From: an uncultured Eubacteriales bacterium
GTDB taxonomy: Bacteria; Bacillota; Clostridia; Oscillospirales; Acutalibacteraceae
Reading direction: 5' to 3'
NCBI GenBank assembly: GCA_934454845.1
Contig: CAKSGV010000003.1
Coordinates: 1 to 64,000 of the forward strand
DNA: 64,000 nucleotides
Part shown: positions 24,493 through 32,731 of the stretch, piece after piece
Layout of the letters: each line of letters starts with the position of its first letter
How positions within the stretch are numbered: position 1 is the stretch's first letter
Translations under genes and position numbers: made by a program
Notes under the pieces: generated by a model
Databases searched by the model: none
What the model saw: the letters and a program-made list of their open reading frames with translations, nothing else
Told to the model about the DNA's origin: nothing

Positions 24493-26210
24493 AGATAGCG
24501 GTATTAGATAGTGGAATTGAATCTTGTGAAAGAGGAATTACTGTTTTTGAAAAAGAGAATGGTGAATTAGAGTTTCTTAATAATAGTTACGATTTTGATG
24601 TGCTGATGCATGGTGATGTAGTTAAACAAATGATAGGTGAAACTGAAAATGCAGAAGTTTATAGTGTTAAGATTTTTCATAATGAACTATATACAACCGC
24701 AAAAACACTTTGTGGGGCTATTGACTGGCGTATAAACAACAATATTGATATTATAAATATTAGTGCTGGTTTACAAGCAAAAGACAACTCGGAAATTGAT
24801 GCCATAGCGCAAATCTGTAAAAAGGCTTATAATAATAATGTCGTAATAGTATCATCGTTTGATAAAGAATTTTGTTATCCAGCGGTGTTGAGCACAGTTA
24901 TAGGAGTTAGAAGGAATAATGATTTGCTTCCGGGAGAATATCAAATAGATGATGATGGATGTTTTTCGGCAAATGGGGAAGTGGAATACACAAGTAGAGC
25001 AACTAAATCACGTGGTGGTCTGAATGGTAGTAGTTTTGCTTGCGCTAGATTGACAAAAGTTATTATAAATTTACTCAATGGTATCAATCAAATTAGTTAT
25101 GATATTATCATTTCGAAATTAAAAGATAATATTCAGTTTGGTGTTAAAAGCAAAATAGTTCAATTTAAAACAGGAATATGTGGATTGGTATTTCTTAACA
25201 ACACAAATGCACATTATCTATGTAATCCTAATTTACTTAATTATAAGATAAAAACCTTATATATTGTTCCTTCTCTATATAAAGAATATAAAGAAAGTGA
25301 AAAGTATAATGTCATTAGTTGTGACCTTGCTGAAATTTTCTCATCTGAAAAAACAATCGATTTATTTCAGAAAGTAGATACTGTTGTGATATCTAATATG
25401 GACTTTATAAAAGATAAAATAGATAGCTTCAATGAGAAAATTATTGATTTATTACTTACATTAGCACGAAATCAAAAAAATGTAATTTACTTAGGTAAGC
25501 TTCAAAATTCATTAGTTGAATTTTTATCTGTCGAATTTAGAAAAAATAAAACTTTTCTCTATTTTACAAATGAAATTAAAAGTGTTGTGGATAAAGATAT
25601 TGATAATGAGAGAATTAACAAATCACTACTGCTAGCTACTTCTCGTATTATAGATAGCATTTTGCTGGAATGTAATATCAAAAGTGAAGTCGATAAAGAA
25701 TGTATTTTGCTGTCAAATAATTATAATTCACAATTGATAGGTTTCCATACAATTTGCGATCTCTATGAAAATCAATATTATAGTTTTGCTATAAAAAAGC
25801 AGTTTCTGGAATCAAATATTAAAGCAAAAATGAAACCTAACAGCGCAAATCATATATATTTAAGTTTGAATTATCCAATTTTACAGTTTAAGTTAGATGA
25901 AACACGAAATGAAAGGTATAACAAATTTTTATCTATGGTTTTGGCGTATGATCCAGATGAAGTTATTATTGTTGCTAATCAGCAAGATGATATATTAGAT
26001 GTAATTTCGTCAATAAACGCAATAGAAACAATTACTTCTAAAAAGGTTAAAACGGTATTTTTTTCGTGCGTTTCATATTATGATGGTGATAACTATGGAT
26101 ATGGTAAATACGCTTATCTGCCGAGCAATAGGCAGCAACTTGCTGTAAAAATGGCAGACTTCAAAAATTTGATGCCGGATGTAGAAGTGTCTGAACTATT
26201 TGAATTTTAG
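24486..26210 (+). CDS. Subtilisin-like (S8) protease with long C-terminal domain
   Basis: 574 residues. The first ~210 form an S8 domain with Asp8 (KIAVLDSGIE), His42 (VLMHGDVV) and Ser183 (GLNGSSFACAR). The usual oxyanion Asn of the AAGN motif appears replaced: the aligned text is VSSFDKEFCYPA. No signal peptide is present, so it works in the cytoplasm. Residues ~230-574 are a second domain of unknown fold with LNYKIKTLYIVPSLY, DTVVISNMDFI, YDPDEVIIVANQ, similar in feel to peptide-maturation proteins of clostridial Cys-rich bacteriocin clusters. It is likely the leader peptidase, since the exporter lacks a C39 domain. It ends 53 nt before the precursor genes. Confidence 0.75.
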   Translation: MLKIAVLDSGIESCERGITVFEKENGELEFLNNSYDFDVLMHGDVVKQMIGETENAEVYSVKIFHNELYTTAKTLCGAIDWRINNNIDIINISAGLQAKDNSEIDAIAQICKKAYNNNVVIVSSFDKEFCYPAVLSTVIGVRRNNDLLPGEYQIDDDGCFSANGEVEYTSRATKSRGGLNGSSFACARLTKVIINLLNGINQISYDIIISKLKDNIQFGVKSKIVQFKTGICGLVFLNNTNAHYLCNPNLLNYKIKTLYIVPSLYKEYKESEKYNVISCDLAEIFSSEKTIDLFQKVDTVVISNMDFIKDKIDSFNEKIIDLLLTLARNQKNVIYLGKLQNSLVEFLSVEFRKNKTFLYFTNEIKSVVDKDIDNERINKSLLLATSRIIDSILLECNIKSEVDKECILLSNNYNSQLIGFHTICDLYENQYYSFAIKKQFLESNIKAKMKPNSANHIYLSLNYPILQFKLDETRNERYNKFLSMVLAYDPDEVIIVANQQDDILDVISSINAIETITSKKVKTVFFSCVSYYDGDNYGYGKYAYLPSNRQQLAVKMADFKNLMPDVEVSELFEF

Positions 26211-26263
26211 ACAGCATAACTATGTGGTATTATCGAATTTTATTTATAAGGAGGTGAGAAATT

Positions 26264-26419
26264 ATGACAAAAGCAACAAATTATTATGGAGTTGTAAAAA
26301 TGTCAAACAAAGTTGTTGGAGCATTGGGTTGTGCATGTTATTGCACATGCTTTGGCGGCGATGATAGCGCACAAGTTGGAACACTATCTAACTATATTTC
26401 TTCTAGTAGTTATCGTTGA
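26264..26419 (+). CDS. RiPP precursor peptide 1 (Cys-rich, 51 residues)
   Basis: The start ATG 26264 has AAGGAGGTG upstream. The leader holds YYGVVKMSNK (residues 7-16) and the core has four alternating cysteines, CACYCTCFGGDDSAQ (23-37), then a Ser/Tyr/Asn-rich tail. The neighbouring precursor at 26484 shares the leader block, the CxCxCFGxxDSxQ block and a final Tyr. The pattern recalls CLI_3235-type Cys-rich bacteriocin precursors of Clostridia. Thioether formation by the radical SAM enzyme downstream is expected. Strong ribosome site and position between protease and maturase support it as a real gene. Confidence 0.85.
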   Translation: MTKATNYYGVVKMSNKVVGALGCACYCTCFGGDDSAQVGTLSNYISSSSYR

Positions 26420-26483
26420 TTTTATTTTATTGCTTTATTATCACACGCATAGTTATGTTGATTATTTTAAAGGAGGTTCTATC

Positions 26484-26639
26484 GTGAAAAATGTTGAAAA
26501 CATGTATTATGGGATAGTTCGAATGTCGAATAAAAATATTAAAGCACTTGCAACATGCGGTTGTAGATGTTTTGGTACATCAGATAGTGAGCAAATCCAA
26601 AACATGAGTTATAATGTTGCATCAAATAACTACGCATAA
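26484..26639 (+). CDS. RiPP precursor peptide 2 (Cys-rich, 51 residues)
   Basis: Starts at GTG 26484 with AAAGGAGG upstream. Leader block YYGIVRMSNK (8-17), core with three cysteines CGCRCFGTSDSEQ (25-37), tail rich in Asn, Ser and Tyr. It aligns with precursor 1 with one single-residue gap in the leader; Cys25, Cys27, Cys29, Phe30, Gly31, Asp34, Ser35, Gln37 and Tyr50 coincide, and the first Cys of precursor 1 is a Leu/Ala-Thr region here. Equal length and 64-nt spacing point to a tandem duplication, perhaps giving a two-peptide product. Confidence 0.85.
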   Translation: MKNVENMYYGIVRMSNKNIKALATCGCRCFGTSDSEQIQNMSYNVASNNYA

Positions 26640-26705
26640 TTTTTGAACTTTAGGCAGTCAAAATTTGTGTTTTGGTTGCCTAAAATTTTAGGAGGAAATA
26701 TTAAT

Positions 26706-28148
26706 ATGTTAAAACCCCTATTTGAGATTTTTAAATTAGATGATGTTTATATATTATACGATCCGATATCGAATAAATTTAGAACAATTCCCTGTCATGC
26801 ATATAATTTTTTGCAGGAAGTAAAATTATGTGAGGATAATAAAGAAATTCCTGTGTCAGTAATACGGAAACATAATGATGGATATTTATATGTTAAGAAT
26901 TTGATGACAACCAAAGTCTCATTTTCTTCAGATAGATTTTGTGATGCTAAGTATCCATATTCACAAGAACAAGTTGAACATATGCTTAAGCATAGACAAA
27001 AACAAATTGTTATAGAATTGACCAAAGATTGTAATTTTAGATGCAAGTACTGTATACTTTCTGACATATACAGTAATGAAAATCAGTATAAAATTGGTGA
27101 TATACAGATTTCAACATTAAAGAAAAGCATAGAATTTTTTGTTGAAAATTCGTCTGATTCTGATTTATTAACTGTTTCGTTTTATGGGGGAGAGCCTCTT
27201 ATATGTTTTGAAAAAATAAAGCAATGTGTCGAATACACACTCAAAAAAACAATGGGTAAAAAAGTGAATTTTACGACAACTACTAATGGTAGTTTGCTTA
27301 ATAATACTATAGTGGATTTTATGGCTAAATATGATTTTAAGGTGTTGCTTAGTTTGGATGGTCCTAAAGAAATCCATAATATGAATCGTGTTTATGCAGA
27401 TGGTAGAGAAACATTTAATGTCATTATGGAAAAATTACAATATATTCAAGAAAACTTTCCTGAATTTTTCAAAAAAAATATAACATTCCATTCTGTTGTA
27501 GCCTTTCCCAAATTTACAAATGAAATTATAGGCTATTTTAATAGTACATATTCTAATAATTTTAATTACAGTTTTGTTCAACCTGGATATGATACTGAAA
27601 AATTTGATTCATTGTATAATGACAAAGTAAATAATTATCAAATAAAGTATTCTGAAAAAGATTTTTTTGTTGAAACTCAAGAGAATATAAAAAAAGATCA
27701 CATGTTGTCAAATAATATGACAAATTTATATGATAGGGAAGTTGCAGAGATTTTTCAAATGCGGCCAAGGAATAATAATACATTTTTTTGGCCAGCGGGG
27801 ACCTGTGATATTGGAAGCAGAAGAATCTTTGTGGATGTAAAAGGCGATATATTCCCCTGTGAAAAAATATCTTATGATGATGAAACAAATTGTATTGGCA
27901 ATGTTTTTTCTGGTTTTGATGTTAATAAAGTTATGAAAATTATTAAAGGGTATGAAGAAACATTAGTGCCTTGTACTAAATGTTGGTGTGCAAATTTGTG
28001 TAAGCGTTGTTGGAAACAAAAAAGTATCGATGAAAATTTTTGCGAGAATATGAGAAAAAGTATTTTTAAACAAATTCAAAATAGCTTGAAACTTCTAATT
28101 GAAACACCGACGATAGTAAAGAGATATGATAAAGTAGAACTGAAGTGA
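26706..28148 (+). CDS. Radical SAM/SPASM peptide maturase
   Basis: 480 residues. An N-terminal region of about 100 residues (LYDPISNKFRTIPCHAYNFL) fits a PqqD-like leader-binding domain. The radical SAM motif CNFRCKYC has Cys109, Cys113 and Cys116. SFYGGEPLICFEKIKQC is the SAM-binding GGEP region. The C-terminus carries a SPASM set: CDIGSRRIFVDVKGDIFPCE, IGNVF, then CTKCWCANLCKRCW for auxiliary clusters. It probably forms Cys thioether links in the two precursors, as in ranthipeptides or sactipeptides, and resembles the CcpM type. The start ATG 26706 has TAGGAGGAAAT upstream. It overlaps no neighbour but ends 11 nt before the exporter. Confidence 0.88.
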   Translation: MLKPLFEIFKLDDVYILYDPISNKFRTIPCHAYNFLQEVKLCEDNKEIPVSVIRKHNDGYLYVKNLMTTKVSFSSDRFCDAKYPYSQEQVEHMLKHRQKQIVIELTKDCNFRCKYCILSDIYSNENQYKIGDIQISTLKKSIEFFVENSSDSDLLTVSFYGGEPLICFEKIKQCVEYTLKKTMGKKVNFTTTTNGSLLNNTIVDFMAKYDFKVLLSLDGPKEIHNMNRVYADGRETFNVIMEKLQYIQENFPEFFKKNITFHSVVAFPKFTNEIIGYFNSTYSNNFNYSFVQPGYDTEKFDSLYNDKVNNYQIKYSEKDFFVETQENIKKDHMLSNNMTNLYDREVAEIFQMRPRNNNTFFWPAGTCDIGSRRIFVDVKGDIFPCEKISYDDETNCIGNVFSGFDVNKVMKIIKGYEETLVPCTKCWCANLCKRCWKQKSIDENFCENMRKSIFKQIQNSLKLLIETPTIVKRYDKVELK

Positions 28149-28159
28149 GGGATAAAGAA

Positions 28160-29968
28160 GTGTCAAAAAAAATCCATTCAATTAAAAACAACATACTAAA
28201 TTTTATATTTATGTTGAATTGCATAAAAAAAGTCAATATGGTTTTGTTGATAATTTTGGTAATTGCAGGAGTAATAAAAGGAATTTTGCCACTAGCTCAA
28301 AACTATTTGAATAAAGATATAATTGATGGTATTTCAAAAGTGGGAGTGGATGGCATTTCTTTTAATATGTGGGTTCTCCTTATATTATATATTTTCTTTC
28401 AATGCCTTTCCTATTTTGTGATGTGGGCTGAAAATTATATATCTCAACATATTGGGGATAAGATTGGAAATTACTTTAGAAACTTGATTATTGACAAATG
28501 TAAAACAACGCAATATAAACATTATTATAATGCGGATTTTTATAATCAATTGGAAAAGGCATCTACTGGAGTTAATTCTTCTCCGTTACATTCTGTTCAA
28601 ACAATAATAATGTTTTTTGTTATGGCAACTCGAATGGTGGTCAGCTTTTATATATTAGCATCCTTTAATGTGATAATCGTTTTGATATTAGCAATTTTTG
28701 CGATTCCTGCATCATACATAGATAATAAATATCGTTTGCAATCTTTTGATTTGAGCAATCGTTTAGCTCCGGCCAGACGCAGGATATCGTATTTATTTGG
28801 TTTGTTTTACAATAAAACGACTTTTAAAGAAATGCGTATAAACAATGCTGAGGAATATACACAGGACAAGGCCAATTCGGCTTTTAAAAAATATCATGAA
28901 GAAAATGTTAAACATTATAATAAATATGGTGTTATTACATTATTAACTACATTGTTAAATATCATTTCTCAAGGAGCAGTGTATATTTGGATTGCCAAAG
29001 CAACATTGATGGGAGAAATATCTTTAGGCGAGTTTACATATTATTCAGCAACTGCATTTTCTTTTGTTAGTTTATTTAGTAATACGATTCAAGTGTTTTC
29101 AACATTGCAATACTCATTAAATTATATTGATAATTTGCGTTGTTTTTTGAAAATGAAAACATACGATGAAATTGATAACAAAAGTAGTAATAATTTAATT
29201 GAAGAGGTTAGTTCGATTGAGTTCAAAAATGTTAAATTTACATATGAGAACAACAAAGCTTTTAGTCTCAAAAATGTTAGCTTTAAAATTAAAAAAGGTG
29301 AAAAGGTCGCGCTGGTTGGCTTAAATGGTGCAGGAAAGACCACCTTGCTAATGTTGTTAATGCGTTTTTATGAACCAGATGAAGGTCAAATTCTCATTAA
29401 CGGGATGGATATTAAAGAGGTACCTTTAAAGCAATATCGTAATTTGTTTGGAACAGTATTTCAAGATTTTATCATGTTCTCTTTTACATTACGAGAAAAT
29501 ATAGCTTTAGGTGATTTAGAACATCAATGGGACGATCAACGTCTACAAGAGACTGCGGATGAGGCACAATTAGGAGAGATATTTAATCCATTGGAAAAAT
29601 ATTTGGATGTACATATTGGAAGCGATTTTGGAAGCGGAATTAATCTGTCAAAAGGGCAATTTCAACGGGTAGCCTTGGCACGGGCGATTTATAAAAAAAG
29701 TAAAATTATGATATTTGATGAGCCAACTGCATCAATGGATGCGGCTAGTGAATATGAAATTATGAATAAATACAAAGAATTAACAGACAATAAAATTTCG
29801 TTTATGGTTTCGCATAGACTTTCTTCGACCACTTTGGCTGATATGATACTTTTTATTGATGATGGGATAATAAGAGAGCAGGGAAGTCATGAGCAATTAA
29901 TAAATAATAATGGGAAATACGCTGAGTTGTTTAAAAAACAAGCTGAAAATTATATGCAAAAATATTAA
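28160..29968 (+). CDS. ABC exporter (fused permease-ATPase) of the RiPP cluster
   Basis: 602 residues from GTG 28160 (GAGGG 8 nt upstream; GTG 28145 is an alternative overlapping the maturase stop). Six membrane helices lie in residues 20-310. The ATPase domain has Walker A GLNGAGKTT, signature NLSKGQFQR and Walker B IMIFDEPTASMD. No N-terminal C39 peptidase domain is present, so the leader must be removed by another protease, presumably the S8 enzyme. It would export the mature peptides. A degenerate relative lies at 43,263. Confidence 0.9.
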   Translation: MSKKIHSIKNNILNFIFMLNCIKKVNMVLLIILVIAGVIKGILPLAQNYLNKDIIDGISKVGVDGISFNMWVLLILYIFFQCLSYFVMWAENYISQHIGDKIGNYFRNLIIDKCKTTQYKHYYNADFYNQLEKASTGVNSSPLHSVQTIIMFFVMATRMVVSFYILASFNVIIVLILAIFAIPASYIDNKYRLQSFDLSNRLAPARRRISYLFGLFYNKTTFKEMRINNAEEYTQDKANSAFKKYHEENVKHYNKYGVITLLTTLLNIISQGAVYIWIAKATLMGEISLGEFTYYSATAFSFVSLFSNTIQVFSTLQYSLNYIDNLRCFLKMKTYDEIDNKSSNNLIEEVSSIEFKNVKFTYENNKAFSLKNVSFKIKKGEKVALVGLNGAGKTTLLMLLMRFYEPDEGQILINGMDIKEVPLKQYRNLFGTVFQDFIMFSFTLRENIALGDLEHQWDDQRLQETADEAQLGEIFNPLEKYLDVHIGSDFGSGINLSKGQFQRVALARAIYKKSKIMIFDEPTASMDAASEYEIMNKYKELTDNKISFMVSHRLSSTTLADMILFIDDGIIREQGSHEQLINNNGKYAELFKKQAENYMQKY

Positions 29969-29998
29969 AAGTATTTTGAAATAAAAGAGGTGAGGAAT

Positions 29999-31480
29999 TT
30001 GAGTATAAATGATGAATTGATAACTTATATTAGCAAAAAAGACAATAAGCAGAAAAAGGATATATTAGTAAGTAACAGTCTTTTTGATAAATTTGGAAAC
30101 ATTTTTTTCGAATTTGAAAAAGAAGATTATGACGAAATTAATAATAATAAGAAACTTTCTCTGGTATATAAGTATGAATTGGTAAAAATTTGTAATTTGT
30201 TTCTACAAAATCAAATTGATTTTTTCACTTTTAAAGGTGTGGTGTTATCTTTTTTATTATATGATAGTGTAATTGGTAGGGTATCTAATGATATTGATAT
30301 ATATGTAAATAAAAATTGTTTCGAACAAGCTTTATATTTGCTGAAAAAGAATGGATATGTGCTAAAAAGTAAGGAAGAATTAAAAAAAGAACATCATGTT
30401 GTTATGATTAAAGACAACTTAATAGTTCTAGAACTTCATAAAAACATCTATCACCCAATGGTGAAAATAGATGAAACATACTTAAAAGCAAATGTAAAAA
30501 GTTTAGAGCTCTATAAAAACAGAATTATAACTTTTAACATTACATCCACTTTTCTTCACTTGATATATCATTTGTACATGGATACATATTTGGCTAGCGG
30601 CAATATGTATTCTCTTTTAACAAACAAGAAGTCGCCACGGGCTGGAAGATTTTTATATCGCGCTTATGAAATTTCATTATATTCAGAAAAGTATTATAAT
30701 GAAATTAATTGGAAGGATATTGAAAATGATATTTCAACTCAAAAGTTACGTATAATTTTTATGAAAATGATATTTGATATTCTTAGAATTTTTCCAAGTG
30801 TATTTCCCAAAAGCTTTGTAGATACAGTTCGCAAAATCGATTATGTTGAAGATGAACGTGATAAACTATATAAGTATTTAATTGATATTGATATAAACAA
30901 CTGTAATGATTTTGATGCTCTGATTAGTAAATTCATTGATGATAATTGGGATGCTCGTCGAAAAAAGAATATATGTGAAAAAGTTGGAGAAACCATTTCG
31001 CTTGCAAAGAAATCATTAGGTGAAAAACAAGAATTAAATTGTGTTATAGATACGGAAAAAACTAAAAAGGGATTAAAGATAGTTTTTAAAGTGTCAAATG
31101 ATGATTTCTATATTAGTGAAATGGGTAATTATGACACTCAAACAAGTGATGGTGTTCATTTGCTGCTTTGTGGAACGGAGCAATATTCTTATAATAGTAT
31201 ATTCTTTTTTCCAAAACAAAATGACGGCGAGATTAGAGTGGTTGTATGTGACGTACTTAATAATAGAAATATTGTTTTATCTGATAACTTAATTAAGGCA
31301 GAATTTTCAAAAACAGAAAGGGATTATACTATAACGGCTATATTGAGTAACGAGTTCCTAAAAGAGAATAACTTGAATTCATACTTATATATGGGTTTAG
31401 TCATTTCCGATTGTAGTAGTGAAACGCACCGAAGAAAGAATCAATTAATACTTTCAGAAGACGATTCTCAATTACAATGA
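29999..31480 (+). CDS. Nucleotidyltransferase-like protein (NTP_transf_5 type) with C-terminal beta domain
   Basis: 493 residues. FFTFKGVVLSFLLYD and GRVSNDIDIYVNKNCFEQAL match the uncharacterised nucleotidyltransferase family PF14907 common in lasso-peptide and bacteriocin clusters; the D-I-D metal motif is intact. From about residue 350 the text becomes a beta-rich domain (LKIVFKVSNDDFYISEMG, YSYNSIFFFPKQND) that resembles a carbohydrate-binding or DOMON-like sandwich. The start is TTG 29999 with AGAGGTGAGG upstream; GTG 29990 is possible. Its last 46 residues recur at 43,884. Likely tailoring or immunity; the substrate is unknown. Confidence 0.75.
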   Translation: MSINDELITYISKKDNKQKKDILVSNSLFDKFGNIFFEFEKEDYDEINNNKKLSLVYKYELVKICNLFLQNQIDFFTFKGVVLSFLLYDSVIGRVSNDIDIYVNKNCFEQALYLLKKNGYVLKSKEELKKEHHVVMIKDNLIVLELHKNIYHPMVKIDETYLKANVKSLELYKNRIITFNITSTFLHLIYHLYMDTYLASGNMYSLLTNKKSPRAGRFLYRAYEISLYSEKYYNEINWKDIENDISTQKLRIIFMKMIFDILRIFPSVFPKSFVDTVRKIDYVEDERDKLYKYLIDIDINNCNDFDALISKFIDDNWDARRKKNICEKVGETISLAKKSLGEKQELNCVIDTEKTKKGLKIVFKVSNDDFYISEMGNYDTQTSDGVHLLLCGTEQYSYNSIFFFPKQNDGEIRVVVCDVLNNRNIVLSDNLIKAEFSKTERDYTITAILSNEFLKENNLNSYLYMGLVISDCSSETHRRKNQLILSEDDSQLQ

Positions 31481-31518
31481 TACCCTTTTACGCATGGGCT
31501 AACAGAGGACTTACTCCT

Positions 31519-31578
31519 ATGAAGATTTATGTAAGTAACGGAAAAAAAGATACACGCGAGGACAATGCATCAAAATAG
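31519..31578 (+). pseudogene. Tiny remnant of an ICE replication-type gene (tentative)
   Basis: A 19-codon reading frame, MKIYVSNGKKDTRED and onward, resembles the N-terminus of VirE/primase-like ICE proteins (MKI-x3-S/N-RKD) but stops at TAG 31576. It lies between the RiPP cluster and the bidirectional terminator. This is a weak resemblance over a short stretch. Confidence 0.2.
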
Positions 31579-31648
31579 TTGTCTTTATTAAGTAACAATT
31601 TTTATGTTCACAGTAAACGTCTTAAATAGGAAAGATAATGTAAACAAT

Positions 31649-31688
31649 AAAAGGTCATCGTTGGACTTTATTCCTACGATGACCTTTT
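31649..31688. terminator. Bidirectional terminator between convergent genes
   Basis: AAAAGGTCATCGT (31649-31661) pairs with ACGATGACCTTTT (31676-31688), a 13-bp perfect stem with A/T runs on both sides. It serves the RiPP operon on the plus strand and the AraC gene on the minus strand. Confidence 0.85.
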
Positions 31689-31739
31689 ACCATTATATCA
31701 GCTTGAGTAAGTATAAACAGTGCATAGTTTTGAGGAAAA

Positions 31740-32588
31740 TTATTTTTGTGTATTTGAGGTTCTGAATTTATAAGGAGTCATACCAAATTTCTTTTTGAAT
31801 GCCTGAGAAAAATGGACGCGGTCACTAAAACCGCAAATCGTTGCGATATCGTTTATTGGAGTGTCTGAAAATTTCAGATAATGTGTTGCTTTGGAAAAAC
31901 GCCGTTCAAGTATAAGCTGGTGCGGAGTTTTGCCGTGTATTGCCTTAAAACTTTTGGTGAAATATGTTTCAGAAAGATTGCATATTGCCGCAAGCTGTTT
32001 AATACTGATTTTCGATTCATAATGTTCATTTATGTATGTGATAGCTTTATCCAACGATTTAGTTAATGAGTGGTTCTGTATGCACTTTTTTTGATTGAAC
32101 TGATCCAAAAAAGCAAGAGTTCTGTAAGCAATAAACGTATGATCTGTTGTTTCTGAAAAGCTTGCATCTTTTAGCTGCTCAAATTTTGCAATTGCATTAA
32201 ATGCGGCGTCATCTGACAGCGCGTAAAAATGGTTTTTATGGAGATTCAGATCCCGTAAAATAACAGGAATTAGCATCCCTGTAACATGCAGCCATATTCT
32301 GTAGCAATTGGGCATAAGCGGTTTGATTGCGAAAATATCTCCCGGATGGTATATGAGCAGGGAATTTTCGGAAGCTGATTCAGTTACCTTTTTGGATTTA
32401 CCGTCAGAATATTCATATTCTCCGTCTATTATTAGAGTGAAAAGATATTCGTTCAACGGCTCCGGCGCAGAAAAATATTCGCCCGACATCGTCGTTCCGC
32501 CGATTGAAACCGGGTATAGAAATCCGTTTTCAAATTCCGGACAAGAGGCCTGATTGGAAAATATATATGAAAAATCTGATTTCTTCAT
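31740..32588 (-). CDS. AraC family regulator
   Basis: 282 residues. The N-terminal half is a cupin-like sugar sensor (PVSIGGTTMSGEYFSAPEPL, LLIYHPGDIFAIKP) and the last 100 residues form the AraC DNA-binding domain (KISIKQLAAICNLSETYFTK and INDIATICGFSDRVHFSQAF). The start is ATG at 32588 because AGGAGCAG lies 7 nt upstream on the minus strand; the frame is open 69 nt further. It faces the glycosidase genes divergently and probably controls them. Confidence 0.88.
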   Translation of the reverse strand: MKKSDFSYIFSNQASCPEFENGFLYPVSIGGTTMSGEYFSAPEPLNEYLFTLIIDGEYEYSDGKSKKVTESASENSLLIYHPGDIFAIKPLMPNCYRIWLHVTGMLIPVILRDLNLHKNHFYALSDDAAFNAIAKFEQLKDASFSETTDHTFIAYRTLAFLDQFNQKKCIQNHSLTKSLDKAITYINEHYESKISIKQLAAICNLSETYFTKSFKAIHGKTPHQLILERRFSKATHYLKFSDTPINDIATICGFSDRVHFSQAFKKKFGMTPYKFRTSNTQK

Positions 32589-32731
32589 AATGCTGCTCCT
32601 ATAATAATGGTGAACGACGGTTTTTATTACATATTTAACTTTTTTTGATATATACAAGTATAGCTATATAATAGTATAATAATAGGCAAAAGTCAATATC
32701 AATTGTAAAAATAGACAATATGATGTGCTAA

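Noticed and set aside
26313..26639. 108-codon frame spanning the second precursor
   Set aside because: The good ribosome site and homology to precursor 1 put the real start at GTG 26484; the upstream part overlaps precursor 1 in another frame.
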